Positions 34,036-45,796 of a stretch of 64,000 bases of DNA are shown here, piece after piece (within the stretch, counting starts at the first letter, position 1; every line of letters starts with the position of its first letter). Source of the stretch: Nectonema munidae (lineage: Eukaryota; Nematomorpha; Nectonematoida; Nectonematidae); NCBI GenBank assembly GCA_030549495.1, contig JAUIRK010000129.1, positions 186,001 to 250,000 of the forward strand, in the 5' to 3' direction. The translations under genes and the position numbers were made by a program. Below the pieces are notes generated by a model, which made no database searches, had not been told where the DNA came from, and worked only from the letters and a program-made list of their open reading frames with translations.

Positions 34036-37000
34036 TTACCCACTAATTTTTCATTGAAATATATTTTTCAATATTTTTTTTGTAAATAAAATTTTGAAAT
34101 TTCCATGTTTTATTCTTGATATAAATATAAAAAAAGAAGATGATTTCAAAATGACGAAAGAACTAAAAAGATGAATACTACAAAAATAGAAGAGGTTGGA
34201 TTAAACATTAAGAAAGAAATTAAAATACTACACCAAAAATGATTGCATCCTAAAGACATATGGCTGAGGAGGGTGGGTTGGCGATCCAAGTTAAGACAAG
34301 GAATATGATTTCAAAATCACAAAAGAACTAAAAAGATCAATACTACACAAATAGTTTCGGCAAAACTAAAAAAATCAATTCTACATAAATAAATTGGTAA
34401 TGGGTGGGTGGGGGCATAGAAAGTGGAAGCTTAAAGAAAAATACTTGAAAATACAAGTAATAGAAAATGGTGGTTAAAAATCAGCCGAATGAACAATTAG
34501 AGAAATCTAAAAAGAGGTTAGAAAACAGTCAAAAACATATGTGAGAATCGGAAAACAAAGTAATTAGATAAATAATATAATTATAGTAGTCGTAGCGAAA
34601 CAGGCAACAATGAGGGTGAGATTTCTGGCTCACATGATACCCCCGCCTTTGAGCGGTTAATACCTTTATGGAGGGACTTGATTTAAAATGCAGTTATACA
34701 TACGCATACATGTAGGCAAGCGCGGAATAATAAACAAAAAATCACATTTTCAGAAATACGTAAAATGCCAGGATAAAAACCGCCATGTTTAGCGTATGCA
34801 GTTTACCGCAGCTTCATGACTGCTTTTAATTGATTTTCAAACAAAATGACTATAACCATTTTGTGGTGTTGATTTCGTTTGAAAAGCAATCAAAATCTGT
34901 CAAACATTAGAATCGTTAATTCAATAGTGGTAATATTTTTTGATGAAAATCAATCAAATTTGTTAATAAAAAGAGATTTAAAATAGCTACTTACTTATTC
35001 ATTAAAATTCTTTTTATCAACTATATTTATAAGTAACTATAAATATTTATATTATAGTATTATATAATATTATTATATAGTATTATATTATATTATTATA
35101 TTTATATTATAGTATATATTTATTTTATAAGTATTTATAAGATTTCAAGTTTCGATCTTAATTTACCAACACTGAACCAATTATCCTGTTTCGAGTGCAG
35201 CGAGAAACAAACACCCTACCAATGATCCTATGTTGCGAAAACAGCGAGAAATAACCACGCGACCGGCTAGTTATATAGAAGAAGAATGAAGATATGGAAA
35301 GTGTGTATCAAAGGGGGGAAAATTATCTTAAAAGAAATATTTTGGCTTAGGTTAAAATATTATACTTATAATTTATGAGCAAACCTTTTCTTTCTCATTT
35401 ATGCGAAAATATGCTGAAACGAAAGGAGAAAAGTTGCCTTCCCATCTCAAACTTAGCAAAGTTTTTTCAAATCAAACACAAATTTTCCCCTTTTCTTCGA
35501 TTTTATTCTAATCTAGCTATTTTTAATTTTAGTTTCTATATCAAGAAAATAGAGAAGCTTTAGTTCATTCAGATGGAATTTTTATTACAAATATCTTTCA
35601 ATTTGAACATATTTCAAATTCATTCACACATACAGTATACAACGTGAAGAGTGAAATCATTTATGTGGGTCAATCTACAATGAAAAAGATAACGGGTAAT
35701 CCACATTAATATATGATGGCTCTTCACAAATATTATTTTACTACAATAATTTTTCGCATTTCAAGTTTTGCGTATAGATTCTTGAAATAGTTGGATGGGT
35801 ATTTAATTATGTATTCATACATATAGTTGTGTAAAAATCTTCCAAAACCCCAATAATTTTGGCTACTCTCTTCCGAAATCTTAAAGGGGTGAAGACATAC
35901 AACAACAACCCTTCATAATTTTATTCAGAAAAATTATAATTTGCATATAAAACATATGTTAATGTGTATATTTCCTTTCATATATACTAAATGGTCGCAA
36001 ATGTTATTCGGGTACTTTTTGTTACTTGATTTGATCCCATAAAAATGAGGAGACAGACAACCCGGTAAATCCTCAGGTTTTCAATATTTATTTTTTTGCA
36101 TACTGCGACCATATTCTTAGATTTTCCTGTGTATTATACTTTTTTATAAAAAGTTTGACCGGTCTTTGTTTTGATATAATAAAAAATAATGAGACAAATA
36201 TGTAACCATATTTGTTTTTTTTATTTTTAATGATCTCTACCTTATAATGGTAGTATAGGTAGTATAGGAGGCATTTTCTTTCAAAAAATGGCATCATAGT
36301 AGATTTTCTAACTATTAAAGGATACGGAAATTTTTGGGCTTTAGGTTAAAGTTAGATAATGTCAATTATATTTTCAAATTTGAAACCTTTTAATTTTGTT
36401 GCTTTTACCAAGTTTGATATAATATGATGAAAAAAGATATCCGAAGATGATCAAAACGAACGCAATTTGTTAATTTAATAGAGAAGCAAATTCTTCCATG
36501 GCGCTTATATGATTGTGCTGAGTGACCCTGCCTCTTGCACCCTCTTATACCCGATCCCCAGTGCTCATTGTCAATCGGTTGATGCTACCAATTTACACGT
36601 TTAGGCCAGTTAAATAGGCGTTTTATCTTATATTGATTTACTATTTCAACCATATCTCTGGTGCATCATTAAGCATATGTAAAATCAGTTCTTTGCGATC
36701 TTTTTAGGACTCCCTTATTTTTCAATTTTTTTGCAACTGGGCCAAATGTTTATCCTCGAATTAATAAAAGTGCCCTACATAGACCAATATATATGGCGTT
36801 TTCATTGACAAAACTTGGCTATTTTGTGGAGAAATTAAAAAAATTTTTATTTAAAAGAAGGGTTTAGCAAAAAAGACTTACAAGTTTAATTCTTGCAATA
36901 AAAATAGTTTTAGAAATTTTCTACAAATTTTTTTTCGAAAAACAAAAAATTTTCGATTTGTTCTGGATTTTCATCTTATTTTCTAAAAAAATATGACATC

Positions 37001-37448
37001 ACTTGATTTTACCCTAAATTTGGATATTGACTCCAAACTCACAATGATTTACCGACCATTATGTTAGACAGTACATCGCTAATGTAGATCATTAAAAAAC
37101 AAAACGAACAGATTAGAGCAGATAACAGTTAAGAGTCCTTTATAAATATTTTTCACAATATTGTGTTCAAATATCAAATATAAAAAAAGTACGATTTTCA
37201 AAAATTTGTATGATGCGAAAAGAACTTGAGTGAAGAACGATTAAATAATTCAATAGCATCCAGAGAAAATCTTAATCAAGGAGCGGTGACCTGCTTTTTG
37301 GAGTAAATTTGATAAGAATCAAGTTGTCCCTAATCGAATTACCTGTGATCTCATTGTGCTGAGGAGAATTTGGTGCGACTGTTTTCCTGGGAATAATAAA
37401 CGATTGCTCATATGCAATAATGATTTTACTAATTAAAAAATTTTTAGA
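34036..37448. other. Spacer with small repeats
   Basis: No gene found. Two imperfect copies of a segment containing GAACTAAAAAGAT lie at about 34138-34190 and 34306-34360. A TATTA-rich tract lies at about 35030-35130. On the minus strand at 35160-35275 two tRNA-like stretches (each with GTTTCTCGCTG or a near match) stand in tandem. Confidence 0.5.
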
Positions 37449-37707
37449 CCTTGAACTAACTACGGGAAAATTCCGTATGGATCCCATGTTAGATGGAGAT
37501 GAAAAAACCCCTTTCGAGAAAGTTACTGGAATAAAAAAGGATAGACTCAAAGAATTTTCACTTGAAATTTCTTTTGATGGCCTTTATTGGGAATTTAAAT
37601 CCTCAATTAACGGAAATATCGATCTTGCAAGATATATCCTTGGCGTTGAAATGCCAGGATTGTTGTTTCCGACAAAGGTGAAATCTTTTAACAATATACA
37701 AATATAA
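37449..37707 (+). other. Candidate terminal exon, host gene unknown
   Basis: After an acceptor-like AATTTTTAG the frame reads LELTTGKFRMDPMLDGDEK, then LEISFDGLYWEF and LARYILGVEMPG, to a stop at 37707. AATAAA follows at 37741. An open frame with an acceptor at its start and a poly(A) signal after its stop suggests a last exon. No family is recognised, and no adjoining upstream exon could be assigned. Confidence 0.3.
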
Positions 37708-37888
37708 ATCTGTTTTCTTTGTAACTCCATTTGGAAAAATAATAAAACAAGATCAATTCAAAACTGGAAAACAATTTTTTGATGTGTTTTTTAGGCTTAT
37801 GTTTAGGATTAGATATTTTTCTAATATATTTGCAAAAAGAATAAGAGATTTAGACTTATGTTTAGGGTTAGATAACGTTATTTTTTAA

Positions 37889-40400
37889 CGTGCTACGACA
37901 TTTCATCACACGATAGATACTTCATCACGCGACATTTCACACAACGACATTTCATCACACACAACTTCCATTTCATTACAACTACGCTTCATCATACCAC
38001 ATTTCATGACATAAAACTGTGAATTTTATTAAAAAAACTAGCGATGTACCTATATATTGGTTTCTGGTATTTTTTAAAGAATCGGTATTGAATCATTTTT
38101 TTCAAATAAACAAAAAAATATTTTTAATAAAAGTCAAACTTTGAAAATTTTCTTTCAAATTTTAATGAATAAATATAATATATATAACAGTATTTTTCAT
38201 TAAAAATAAAAATTCTATTTTTGTATTAACTTAAAAAATATTAATATTTATTTATTTGAATCTGAAATAATATCTTTTCTCTAAAATTTATATTAAATAA
38301 ACAAAATGTTATCTAATTAGTTTTTTAATAAACAAAATGTTAATTTAGTTTTGTCAAATGCTTTGACAAAACTGAAGTTGTTTGTAACATTTGGAATCGG
38401 TACATCCCTAAAAAAACCTTACTCCAGTAATGAAAAATGATGCAAAACACATGAACTTATTCATATTAAATTTAACATTAATATTAATATTAATAAATTA
38501 ATATTAATTTATTCATATTAAATTTAAACATGAAATTTCAAGAATGAGAGTATTATAATTTTATTTACCTCAAAAAACAATAAGAAAAATAATAACCAAA
38601 AATAAAACATTTTATTGTTGAAAACAAACTACTTACTGGCAGAATATTGAACAGCTCTAAGGTATGATATGATATCAGATTGTCCAAATTGACAGGTTAG
38701 GCATTTGATCTTTTTTTTGATCGACAGATATTTCTTATTGGCCGGTAGAGTAAGACCAGTAATTCCTTGCATTAAGTTTAAATGTTGAAACGCGATATCC
38801 TTGCAAATACCATTTAGGAAATTCCAAATTGTTGGGTGGCTGCACTGAAACAAAAATTGCAAAGCGTAATGCCAGCCCTCTACGGCATTTGTAGTTCGAG
38901 CGACTCCTTCCACACAATTTTCGAAATGATTCCATTTTGCAATAGGAAAAAGTGGATTTCTTGCTGCTCTATTTCTTCTATATCTTCCACTAATATATGT
39001 GTTTTCGAAGTATGTTAGAAGTTGATTCATTTTTTCATTTTCCGGCATATGCTCTGCTAAAGTATCAAAAGCATTTTCAACTAAATTTGTTGGTACTAAA
39101 GAAAGTGCAGGTAAACAAAGGACCAGTGTGCTTAGTTCAGTATCACTTTCCATTTCTGATTTCATTCCCAATGCTAGGGCTTTTTTTATACACACTCTGC
39201 GAAAGATGAAAAAACAACCTTTAATTTCGGTGTTCGGAAAAGCATACTGAAATTCCGTCATTGCCGCAATTTCAAAATCTAGGAGAATTTGTTCAGGATT
39301 TGCACCAGGAACAATTTCTTTTATTGCGTTCATCAACCTTCTATAAGTATTTCTACTTTTGTTCTTTAAAAGAGCATACATTCCAGCTGGATTGTGCCCT
39401 TCTCCAAATTGAAAATGAAGAGTGTATACTTGATAAAATAAGGAAGGTACAACCTTGAATGTTCCATCAGCAATCCAAACTTTGGCACGAGACAAACAAG
39501 ATACAACTTCACTATGTCCAAATATAAGAAATCTTTCTGTGTCGTCAACGCCCGAATCATACAACAACATTTCGCGAAACTTGCCTGTAACTTGAAAATT
39601 TGTTGAGGTTGGCAAAACTGAGGACGTATTGAACCTTTTTTTTTAGATCGTTGTAACGTTCGGATGAGACTTGGTTTTTTTGGTATTCGTATCAGAGCTG
39701 AAGTAGATACATTTTGGGAAAATTCGCTATCAACAATCATATTAGCTGCTCCAACTTCTTTCATTGCAATTTTCATTTTATTTACGGCTAATTTCGCGCT
39801 GATTTTTTCTCTGTCCAAATAATGGGAATGCTCAGGTTTTGGGAAAGAAATCACACGCTTCCCTAAAGTCATAATAAACGTGTTACATCTTTTTTTTGAT
39901 ACTCTGCACATCGCCAACGAATAGAGGTATCTTTGTTTTCTCGATGTTTATAATATTCGCAATTTTTGAATATCACGGTTTCTTTTCCTTTAGAAGTTGT
40001 TCCAAAATTACAGAAATATTCAATTGTATTGCTTTCCATTATAATTATTTTTCAAGTGCAAAAACTTTATGATTTAAGTAACAGAAAGGAAAAAGAAAAT
40101 AAAGTTAAAGTTATTTTCAAAAAGAAAAAAACTAGCAAGGAAGAGATGGTGAACAGAAGGGGCATAAAAATTTAAGAAGATTTCCTACATCATACCCAGG
40201 TTAAGCCCATCATAACCAGGTAAAATTTGACCGCTTCTATATGCTCTAATACTTCCTATATGGATTATAATATTGTATAATAAACTTTTAATCCTTTACA
40301 ACAAACAACACATGCATATGATGAAATGTCGTGTGATGAAGTGTCTTTATGATGAAATGTCGTGTGATGAAGTGTCGTGTGATGAAATGTCATAAGACCT
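37889..40400 (-). mobile_element. MULE DNA transposon with repeat-built TIRs
   Basis: A Mutator-like element of about 2.5 kb. The left end (37889-38010) and the right end (40319-40397) are inverted copies built from CGACATTTCATCACA-type units, three to five per end. The outermost aligned bases give 12 of 16 matches before the strongly conserved ACATTTCATCACAC. T-rich flanks (TTTTTTAA on both sides) could be the target duplication, but they are too simple to be sure. The single gene is on the minus strand. Confidence 0.75.
38629..40039 (-). pseudogene. MULE transposase with FLYWCH-type N-terminus
   Basis: From the start at 40039: a FLYWCH-like zinc-binding domain (KNCEYYKHRE, IRWRCAEYQKK, a Cys in KRCNTF, HSHYLD), a linker, then the MULE DDE domain. 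WIADGTFKVVP gives the first Asp and QILLDFEIAAM the second. GCFFIFRR corresponds to the C/H helix and FENTYISGRY follows. Two frame changes separate the pieces, one in an A8 run (near 39898) and one in an A9 run (near 39640). There are no other breaks, so it is either very young or intact apart from sequencing error. MULE transposases cut at TIRs and make about 9-bp duplications. Confidence 0.8.
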
Positions 40401-41320
40401 TTTTTTTAAATATATTTTCAAAAACTAAAGTTTTTATTTTGTTCGCTCCGTCATTACCTGCAATAAATTAAAATTTTATTAGATTTGAATAAAATTTCTT
40501 TGTTTTTATTAAATTGCCGAAGCCAAGAAAATAGAAAAGTTACAGTTTTTGTAAAAAATCTCTTAATAAATATTAATATAGCTTTCACTTGTTTTATACT
40601 AGATTTGAAAATACCTTTTACATCCCCAAGTTTTAGAATCAAAAAACTTTTTTTTGAATTTCTCAATATTAATGAAATTAGAAAATCATTTTAACCCTGT
40701 CTATTTCATAACAATTTAATTGAACTATATATAATATCTATATATTATATATAAAAATCAAAGTAATGGGGTTTCACAAAATTCAAAGTTGTCCTAAAAG
40801 TGTAATAAAATTTTAAAATTTTAAAATAGATTGTGTTAAGAATTGAGTAAAAGCTCTTAACTTACCTGCATTGATTGTAATATTACTATAAAAGTAGTAA
40901 AACATAATTTTACCATTTTTGGTTGACTTCTATAGTTATGAAATGAAATTACCTTTTTTTATTTTAAATAATATATGTGCATTTGAAGATTAGGGGTACA
41001 TATATGTACCATAACTTTAAAGTGATTGATTGATTGATTATTATCAACATGCATCGATTCATTGCTGTGAATCTCAGTGTATTTAGCTCATAATAAACTG
41101 TAATGTTGTAAAGTTTTGTCTCGTACTTTGTTCTATTTGATACGATTTCAAGTTCACATTCTCTTTTCACAAAAACGTAGATATCATTGGATAAATTGTT
41201 TGCTTTCTTCAGTTTCTGTTCCTTTTGTTATCTCTAAAAATTTTTTTTAACTCATATCAAAAGAATATATCTTCTAAAGGTAAGTTTTTTTAATATTTTT
41301 AGTTTATGGTACAAATAATA
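40401..41320. other. Spacer
   Basis: AT-rich with a short GATT repeat near 41030. No gene recognised. Confidence 0.6.
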
Positions 41321-41423
41321 GGTAAAGGTACCATAGGGTGTTTTCATCGAGAAGGCACAATTGCGCCGCTTGTATCGAACTATGAGGAAAGCAGGCTTGA
41401 TGCGGGATCGAACAAGATCTTGA
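41321..41423 (-). repeat. SINE, left part (body), split by a LINE
   Basis: Same body as the SINE at 30201 (GGCACAATTGCGCCGCTTGT, then GCGGGATCGAA). It breaks off inside the tRNA-like head, at the 14-base target duplication GAACAAGATCTTGA (41410-41423). The rest of the head resumes at 46125. Confidence 0.8.
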
Positions 41424-41698
41424 AGAAGAAGAAGAAGAAGAAAAATTTATTAAAATATTTTAGAGCATAATAAATATAGTATATCTATATACATTATATT
41501 TACTTATAGAACAGGCATAGATTTAGAACATAACATAAAAAAAAAACATTTAAAAAAAAAAAAAAAAAAAACACTTATGATTTTGTTAGTTTCCAAAGGT
41601 TTATAAAAACCGCTTCAGGAGATCTAACATTTCAATTGAAAAAAAAATATGATAAAGAAATATGAATATTTGTTACGGGACTTTCAAATGAAGAAGTT

Positions 41699-43915
41699 TC
41701 AAGTTCGAGCTACACAAGAGAAGCAATTTTTTTTCTCGCATTTTAAATTTGCAGGATAGGTAGATAATATCTTTGCTTTAAACAGTCTTTTAAAATTTTT
41801 GACTGAAGAACAGCTTTCACCAATGACATGGCGGTAGACATCATAAAACGATGGGACTTTATACATGACAGATTGATGTGAAAGGTGCAATCTGTATGAT
41901 GGTTTCTTTAATCTTGATGGTACTCTAAAATTATATGCGTTTCTGACATCATAGGATATTATATCCTGAAAAAAGCTTTCACTGTGATTATTTAAGCAGT
42001 TGAACAAAAAGAGGCCGAGTTTCATATTGTACAGATCTTTAATTTTGAGTAAGCTATGTTCATGGAAGAGATGATCAGAATGAGAGTACTTGCTTAAGTC
42101 ACAGACAATTTTGAGTGCTCTTCGATTCAGTGCTTCTAAATGTTCAATGTTGGAATGCGCAAAATTAATGAGACTATAGTTTAAATGAGGGAGAAAAATA
42201 GTCTTATACATAATTATTCTTACATGCAAAGGAAAGATTTTTTTGACATATTTCAATATGCCAATAATTCTGCTAAGTTTAAGATTCAGGTGATTCAAAT
42301 GTACATTAAATTTTAGCTTGGAGTCGATATATAAGCCAAGAAGATTGAAACTATCAACAACGCATATGTTGCTTTCATCGAATAACGCGCAATTAACTGT
42401 ACTACTTGTTGTTACAATCATTGCTTTAGTTTTCTTTGCATTAATTGACAAATCATTGCGCTCAAACCATTTGTAAACTTTCTGTAGATTCGTCTTATAA
42501 ATATTACTTTTTGAGAGATCGTAATCAAAGAGTAGAGTGACATCATCAGCGTACATTACAAAGTTGAAAAAGTCAGAGGATTTGTGTAAATCATTGATGT
42601 ACAGCGAAAATAATAACGGCCCTAAGATCGATCCTTGAGGTACACCTCGAGTTAAGCATTTGATGTCTGAAGATATACTTCCAAGAGAAACAAATTGTTT
42701 CCTATCTTTTAAGTACGATGAAAAAAAATAACAAGACATTTGAGAAAATCCGTAATCAGATAGCTTAGATAATAAAATACTATGAGATATCGAATCAAAC
42801 GCTTTAGTGAGGTCAATAAAAATTAACCCGGCAGATTTTTTGATTTCTAAATAGGATATGATTTTGTCAATGAGATAACTATGGAGTAACTCGGTAGAGA
42901 AATTTTGTCTGAAAGCAAACTGCTTGTCATAGTATAAACTTTTTTCCCTTAAAAAAGTTGAAACTTGAGAAAAAATTATTTTTTCAAAAATTTTTGCAAA
43001 GATTGGGATTATTGAAATTGGTCTGAAATTTGATAGATTGAAATTATCAGCTTTTTTAGGAATTGCAACGACTTTATTCAACTTTAGAGCTGGAGGAAAT
43101 TTGGAATATTGGATACAAATGTTAAAGCAGTTCATTAAGACTGAGGTAAAGCTATTCAGAACTAAATTTATATGTTCAAGATTAATACCGTAAGCATCTG
43201 TCGACTTACTGGACGAACAACTGTGTATGGCAACAAGAACATCATTTTCATTTATAGAATTCAAGCAGAAAATCTCTTTACTTTGTTTTTGTGCTAACAC
43301 AAAATAGTCATTTTTGCTTAAACTAGGCAAAATAAAAGAATCATTCAATTTATCAACAATGACTTGTTTATCAAAAACGAATTCCCCTGTATCAATTTCG
43401 AGTTTATCTATTTTTTCACTTTTAGGCTTGATAAAATAATTAATTTTTGACCAAACTTCTTTCGAACTTCTGTTTGATCTGAAAAACGAATTATAATATT
43501 CTTTTTTCAGAAATATTATTCTATTTTTAATATAATTACGAAGTCTTATAAAATTGTTTTTCAAGTATGGACAATTATGTTTTAACTTCTTAATTTTCTT
43601 AAATAGAAAATTTCTATTCTTAATTAATTCGAGTACTTCGGGCTTCATCCATGGTTTTAGTATAACTTTGTACCCTGTTTTGTCATGATACGGAGCAGTT
43701 TTTTGTGAATTGAAAACACAAGAAGAAAACAAAGAAGTTACTTTCTCAAAAAGAGATTCAGGACTATTTTTGAGGTTTTCAATATAAGATGACCAATTAA
43801 TTTTATAATACTCTGATATAAAAATAGACTTATCAAAAACTGATCTTAAACTAGGTGAGTGTTTTATTTCCAAGTTAATTGAAAGACAAATGGGAAAATG
43901 ATCAGAGAAATTAGT
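41699..43915 (-). CDS. LINE ORF2, reverse transcriptase part
   Basis: The frame is open from about 43915 down to the stop at 41699, and the ATG-bounded part is 724 aa. It begins with the end of the endonuclease (TNFSDHFPICLS). An inter-domain region follows, then RT blocks NFRPISIIPIFAKIFEK, QFAFRQNFST, AGLIFIDLTKAFDSI, RGVPQGSILGPLLFSLYIND and the catalytic FVMYADDVTLLF (near residue 438). INAKKTKAM comes next, and a C-terminal domain ends CEKKNCFSC, a zinc-knuckle-like Cys cluster. This is the enzyme that copies LINE RNA into nicked target DNA. It is undamaged apart from its separation from the endonuclease by one frame change in a T run near 43945. Confidence 0.88.
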   Translation of the reverse strand, partial: TNFSDHFPICLSINLEIKHSPSLRSVFDKSIFISEYYKINWSSYIENLKNSPESLFEKVTSLFSSCVFNSQKTAPYHDKTGYKVILKPWMKPEVLELIKNRNFLFKKIKKLKHNCPYLKNNFIRLRNYIKNRIIFLKKEYYNSFFRSNRSSKEVWSKINYFIKPKSEKIDKLEIDTGEFVFDKQVIVDKLNDSFILPSLSKNDYFVLAQKQSKEIFCLNSINENDVLVAIHSCSSSKSTDAYGINLEHINLVLNSFTSVLMNCFNICIQYSKFPPALKLNKVVAIPKKADNFNLSNFRPISIIPIFAKIFEKIIFSQVSTFLREKSLYYDKQFAFRQNFSTELLHSYLIDKIISYLEIKKSAGLIFIDLTKAFDSISHSILLSKLSDYGFSQMSCYFFSSYLKDRKQFVSLGSISSDIKCLTRGVPQGSILGPLLFSLYINDLHKSSDFFNFVMYADDVTLLFDYDLSKSNIYKTNLQKVYKWFERNDLSINAKKTKAMIVTTSSTVNCALFDESNICVVDSFNLLGLYIDSKLKFNVHLNHLNLKLSRIIGILKYVKKIFPLHVRIIMYKTIFLPHLNYSLINFAHSNIEHLEALNRRALKIVCDLSKYSHSDHLFHEHSLLKIKDLYNMKLGLFLFNCLNNHSESFFQDIISYDVRNAYNFRVPSRLKKPSYRLHLSHQSVMYKVPSFYDVYRHVIGESCSSVKNFKRLFKAKILSTYPANLKCEKKNCFSCVART

Positions 43916-43917
43916 TT

Positions 43918-44673
43918 CTATAACGATAGATTTGTATGCTGAAAAAAGTTAGGAACAAGAAAGTTATCAATAACACTACCTGAAGAAGGGCGTGTCGGAA
44001 GGTTAATACAGTGCTTATATCCATTTGTCAAAAAGTCACTTACAAAATTCATCGCGTTACAACAAGACTTAGAAATATCAAAGTTAAAATCACCTGCAAG
44101 GATATTTAATGAAGAGCTAGATGTTGTAGATAGAACGAAGTCTAAGTATTCACGAAACTTGTCAATTACATGAGAAATAAAGCATGGTCTACGATATAAG
44201 TTATGTATAATGAGGTTTTTCCCAGAAAAATTATGAATTTCTATGGAAAAATGTTCAAAACTGTCAGGAGAAAAGTGTTTACTTAATATTTTAAAAGTAA
44301 GATTTTTTTCAATGAAAAACCCCAGACCACTATGCTTACTAAGCCCGCTAAAATAACCTACAAATGCATACCCTTCAATATTATAAGAGGTATTGCCGCC
44401 AGCCCATGTTTCTTGAACACATAAAACTTGAATGCTACGATTATATGTACGGTGAAACATTTGAACAAACATGTTTAATTCATCAAATTTGCTATTAAGT
44501 GACTGTACGTTAATACTAATAATATTAAAACTATTAAGTTGAACGTATCCACTCGTACTTGAACACCGATCAGTGAAGAAGTTCTCTTCATTGATTTGGT
44601 TTTGATGATAAAAGCTGTTGTTAGAACTGAAACTATAACACCCATTTGGTACTTTATTTAACAACTCAGTCAT
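43918..44673 (-). CDS. LINE ORF2, endonuclease part
   Basis: Starts at 44673 with MTELLNKV. It carries the APE-type endonuclease boxes IISINVQSLNSK (metal-binding Asn), VQETW (catalytic Glu), HSGLGFFI, LYRRP and LAGDFNFD (catalytic Asp/Asn), then VIDNFLV. The last box, SDH, is in the next frame just downstream (see RT part). The start codon lies inside the end of ORF1: ATGACTGA contains the ORF2 ATG and the ORF1 TGA stop, an 8-base overlap. This suggests ORF2 is made by reinitiation or termination-coupled start. Confidence 0.88.
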   Translation of the reverse strand: MTELLNKVPNGCYSFSSNNSFYHQNQINEENFFTDRCSSTSGYVQLNSFNIISINVQSLNSKFDELNMFVQMFHRTYNRSIQVLCVQETWAGGNTSYNIEGYAFVGYFSGLSKHSGLGFFIEKNLTFKILSKHFSPDSFEHFSIEIHNFSGKNLIIHNLYRRPCFISHVIDKFREYLDFVLSTTSSSSLNILAGDFNFDISKSCCNAMNFVSDFLTNGYKHCINLPTRPSSGSVIDNFLVPNFFQHTNLSL

Positions 44674-45790
44674 AATATAATGTATTCAAACCAATCTTTT
44701 TTATTTCCTTTTGAACAAGGGGACAATTGAAGTCAAGAGCAGAGTGAGAAAAATCTGATAGGCCTTTAGATTTACAGTTTGTACAAATATTTTCACTAGT
44801 TAATTTAGAGCAATTACTCCCATTATGTGATTCACTGCAGTATCTACAAATTGAGGATTTTTTACAATTTGATGCAGTATGACCAATAAGGCAGCAGTTG
44901 GAGCACTGCTTATGAAAAACATATGGATACACTTTGCATCTACTCAAATCAAAATACACCTTGAAATTATTTTTAGAAAGAGATTTGAATATTTCTGTTG
45001 AAATAGAAAAAATAAAAAGCTTTCTATCAGGAACTTTTGTATTTTTAGAAAAAAGTAATTTGAAGCAATGTCCATCTTGAAATAAATTCTGAATTTCAGT
45101 ATTTTTAGCCAAAATAGATTTTGTCACAAATGCTTCTGTATAGGTAGAGGGTAAATTAAGACTTATCTTTGGTAAGTATTTTTTAACTTCGTCAGCTTTT
45201 ATATTTTTTTGAGAAAAAATTTCGTTTGCTTTTTTCAGATTCTCGGAATCATTGAACTTAAAAATAAATTTTTTCTTAAGGTTATTGAAAGAAGCAACTT
45301 GTACATCTTTCAGGTATTTTGAAGAATTTTTGACAAAATCAGTACTGACATCATCCTTTGATACAATAAGAGTATTAATATTTTTCTTTACTACATCTGA
45401 ATAAGTCGGAGTAGTCACTCGTTTGATAGGTTTAGACTCATTGATCAAAGGAGAAGCTGCTTTGACGCTTTGTTCAAGTGATTCAACTTTTTCGATCAAA
45501 AGATCAATTTTAGAATTCTCAGAAATAACAATGTCCGATGCTTGGGATTTATTGAGATTGTTCTCTTTTTTTAAAGCTACACAGGCCTTGCAAATAAAAT
45601 TAAAGCCAAAATGAAAATATTTATCGTAAATCTTGTTGAAATCATTTTTTAATCCAATACAGAGATAACAAAGCCACTTATCAGAATTAAAGCATTGGAC
45701 CATCTGTTTGCTTTCATTAACCTCGGAGTTGTCAGTATAAACATCTCTCGAACACTGGGAACAAAGCCAATTACACATTGATACGAACAA
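44666..45790 (-). CDS. LINE ORF1 protein (PHD-like and CCHC zinc motifs)
   Basis: 374 residues, intact. The N-terminus has a PHD-like Cys cluster (CNWLCSQC, then DKWLCYLC, then FICKAC, residues 6-70). The middle is Lys-rich and Ser-rich with a short coiled-coil-like stretch (SKIDLLIEKVESLEQSV). The C-terminal third has zinc knuckles: CSNCCLIGHTASNC, CRYCSESHNGSNC and a longer CTNCKSKG...FNCP (about residues 290-360). ORF1 proteins bind LINE RNA as a particle and chaperone strand annealing. The PHD-like plus knuckle layout occurs in CR1-group and Jockey-group ORF1s. No start other than the ATG at 45790 gives the N-terminal Cys cluster. Confidence 0.85.
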   Translation of the reverse strand: MFVSMCNWLCSQCSRDVYTDNSEVNESKQMVQCFNSDKWLCYLCIGLKNDFNKIYDKYFHFGFNFICKACVALKKENNLNKSQASDIVISENSKIDLLIEKVESLEQSVKAASPLINESKPIKRVTTPTYSDVVKKNINTLIVSKDDVSTDFVKNSSKYLKDVQVASFNNLKKKFIFKFNDSENLKKANEIFSQKNIKADEVKKYLPKISLNLPSTYTEAFVTKSILAKNTEIQNLFQDGHCFKLLFSKNTKVPDRKLFIFSISTEIFKSLSKNNFKVYFDLSRCKVYPYVFHKQCSNCCLIGHTASNCKKSSICRYCSESHNGSNCSKLTSENICTNCKSKGLSDFSHSALDFNCPLVQKEIKKIGLNTLYYD

Positions 45791-45796
45791 AACTTT

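Noticed and set aside
34036-37448. Search for Polinton-like or other virus-like genes in the long spacer.
   Set aside because: No capsid, polymerase, integrase or ATPase motif was seen in any frame.
40319-40397. Evenly repeated GATGAAATGTCGTGTGA units look like a small CRISPR-like array.
   Set aside because: They are the right TIR of the MULE; the inverted match lies at 37889-38010, and the genome is eukaryotic.
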